Positions 63,677 through 64,000 of a stretch of 64,000 nucleotides of DNA are shown piece after piece. Position 1 is the first letter of the stretch. The number at the start of each line of letters is the position of its first letter. Origin of the DNA: Phycisphaerales bacterium (GTDB taxonomy: Bacteria > Planctomycetota > Phycisphaerae > Phycisphaerales > UBA1924); assembly GCA_029260475.1 (NCBI GenBank), contig JAJDDE010000146.1, positions 1 to 64,000 of the forward strand, in the 5' to 3' direction. Position numbers and translations under genes: made by a program. The notes under the pieces were generated by a model. That model was not told the DNA's origin and ran no database searches. It saw only the letters and a program-made list of their open reading frames with translations.

Positions 63677-64000
63677 ATGGCCAAGCGCGAACTTACCAAA
63701 ACCTTCAAGGTGATGGCACCCGGCGGGACCGCGACACCCGGTCCCCCCTTGGGCCCCGCCCTCGGTGCCAACGGCGTCAACCCCGGACAGTTCATCCAGC
63801 AGTTCAACGCCGCTACTGCTGATAAGCAGGGCAAGGTCGTCGGCTGCGTGATCTCCGTGTACTCGGACCGCTCGTTCGAGTTCGAGATCAAGTCCTCCCC
63901 CGCCTCGGTGCTCCTGCTGGACGCCGCGGGCTTGGAGAAGGGCTCGGGCGAGCCGCAGAACATCGTTGGTTCGGTGACCTTCGACCAGTGCAAGACGATT
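63677..64000 (+). CDS. rplK: 50S ribosomal protein L11 (partial, runs off window)
   Basis: The first 108 residues of L11. It opens MAKRELTKTFKVMAPGGTATPGPPLGPALGANGVNPGQFIQQFN, containing the Pro-rich N-terminal hinge that contacts the stalk base, followed by VVGCVISVYSDRSFEFEIKSSPASVLLL. L11 binds 23S rRNA at the GTPase centre. GGGAGG lies about 10 nt before the ATG. Upstream there is a terminated unrelated gene rather than the common secE-nusG pair. The C-terminal rRNA-binding domain lies outside the window. Confidence 0.97.
   Translation, partial: MAKRELTKTFKVMAPGGTATPGPPLGPALGANGVNPGQFIQQFNAATADKQGKVVGCVISVYSDRSFEFEIKSSPASVLLLDAAGLEKGSGEPQNIVGSVTFDQCKTI

Overview
The window is high-GC bacterial chromosome and most probably comes from a planctomycete of the Phycisphaerae (Phycisphaerales-like). 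The signs are a complete 16S rRNA gene with planctomycete-like deviations (GGCTGC instead of GGCAGC in the EUB338 site), a 16S gene standing alone without 23S or 5S, two sulfotransferases, ECF sigma/anti-sigma pairs, a Chlamydia Hc1-like histone fragment, and large GFTLIE prepilin-type proteins. No phage, insertion sequence or CRISPR array was seen. Gene assignments come from reading the ORF translations for family motifs; no database search was run.

Layout. 1-11.5 kb: citrate synthase followed by a sulfotransferase (minus strand); guanine deaminase, a rhomboid protease with a C-terminal repeat region, and trpF (plus); a trpG/pabA-type amidotransferase coupled to an unknown gene, a DUF1444 protein and a pair of REP-like repeats (minus); then kdsA, mcsA-mcsB and comF (plus). 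11.5-13.7 kb: the 16S rRNA gene with its own candidate promoter, a long leader, trailer hairpins and a strong terminator. 13.8-22.1 kb: class II amidotransferase, atpD coupled to a second sulfotransferase, a PilZ protein, a small membrane protein, aconitase and a LysR regulator. 22.2-34.9 kb: two ECF sigma/anti-sigma units, one with a secreted PDZ protein and one with a secreted STN-like protein; tatC-tadA; a PHP-glycosyltransferase fusion; an AhpD-like protein; coaD; an aminotransferase. 35-45.7 kb: rpsO, pnp, a cold-shock protein, a histidine kinase, kynA-kynU, a LuxR regulator, dtd and murD divergent, recA and tRNA-Leu(CAG).

46-50.6 kb holds the most unusual locus: three consecutive modules, each a ~345-residue prepilin-like protein followed by a 76-79-residue single-membrane-span protein. 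50.6-64 kb: a divergent RNase HII-like protein, a YmdB-like phosphoesterase, a DegT aminotransferase, an NsrR-like repressor divergent from a truncated haemoglobin around a perfect palindrome, then a minus-strand block of Hc1-like histone, fabZ-like dehydratase, degenerate UvrC-like protein and manA. Next come ftsW-murG followed by an acidic protein and a degenerate GGDEF protein, a secreted low-complexity repeat protein, and the start of rplK at the window edge.

Themes: central metabolism (gltA, acnA, atpD), tryptophan synthesis and breakdown (trpF, trpG, kynA, kynU), cell-envelope synthesis (kdsA, murD, murG, ftsW, fabZ), envelope sensing (ECF units, TatC, rhomboid) and a possible surface-fibre system (the prepilin modules). 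Several proteins look like catalytic families that lost active-site motifs (UvrC-like, GGDEF-like) or changed them (YmdB-like, RNase HII-like).
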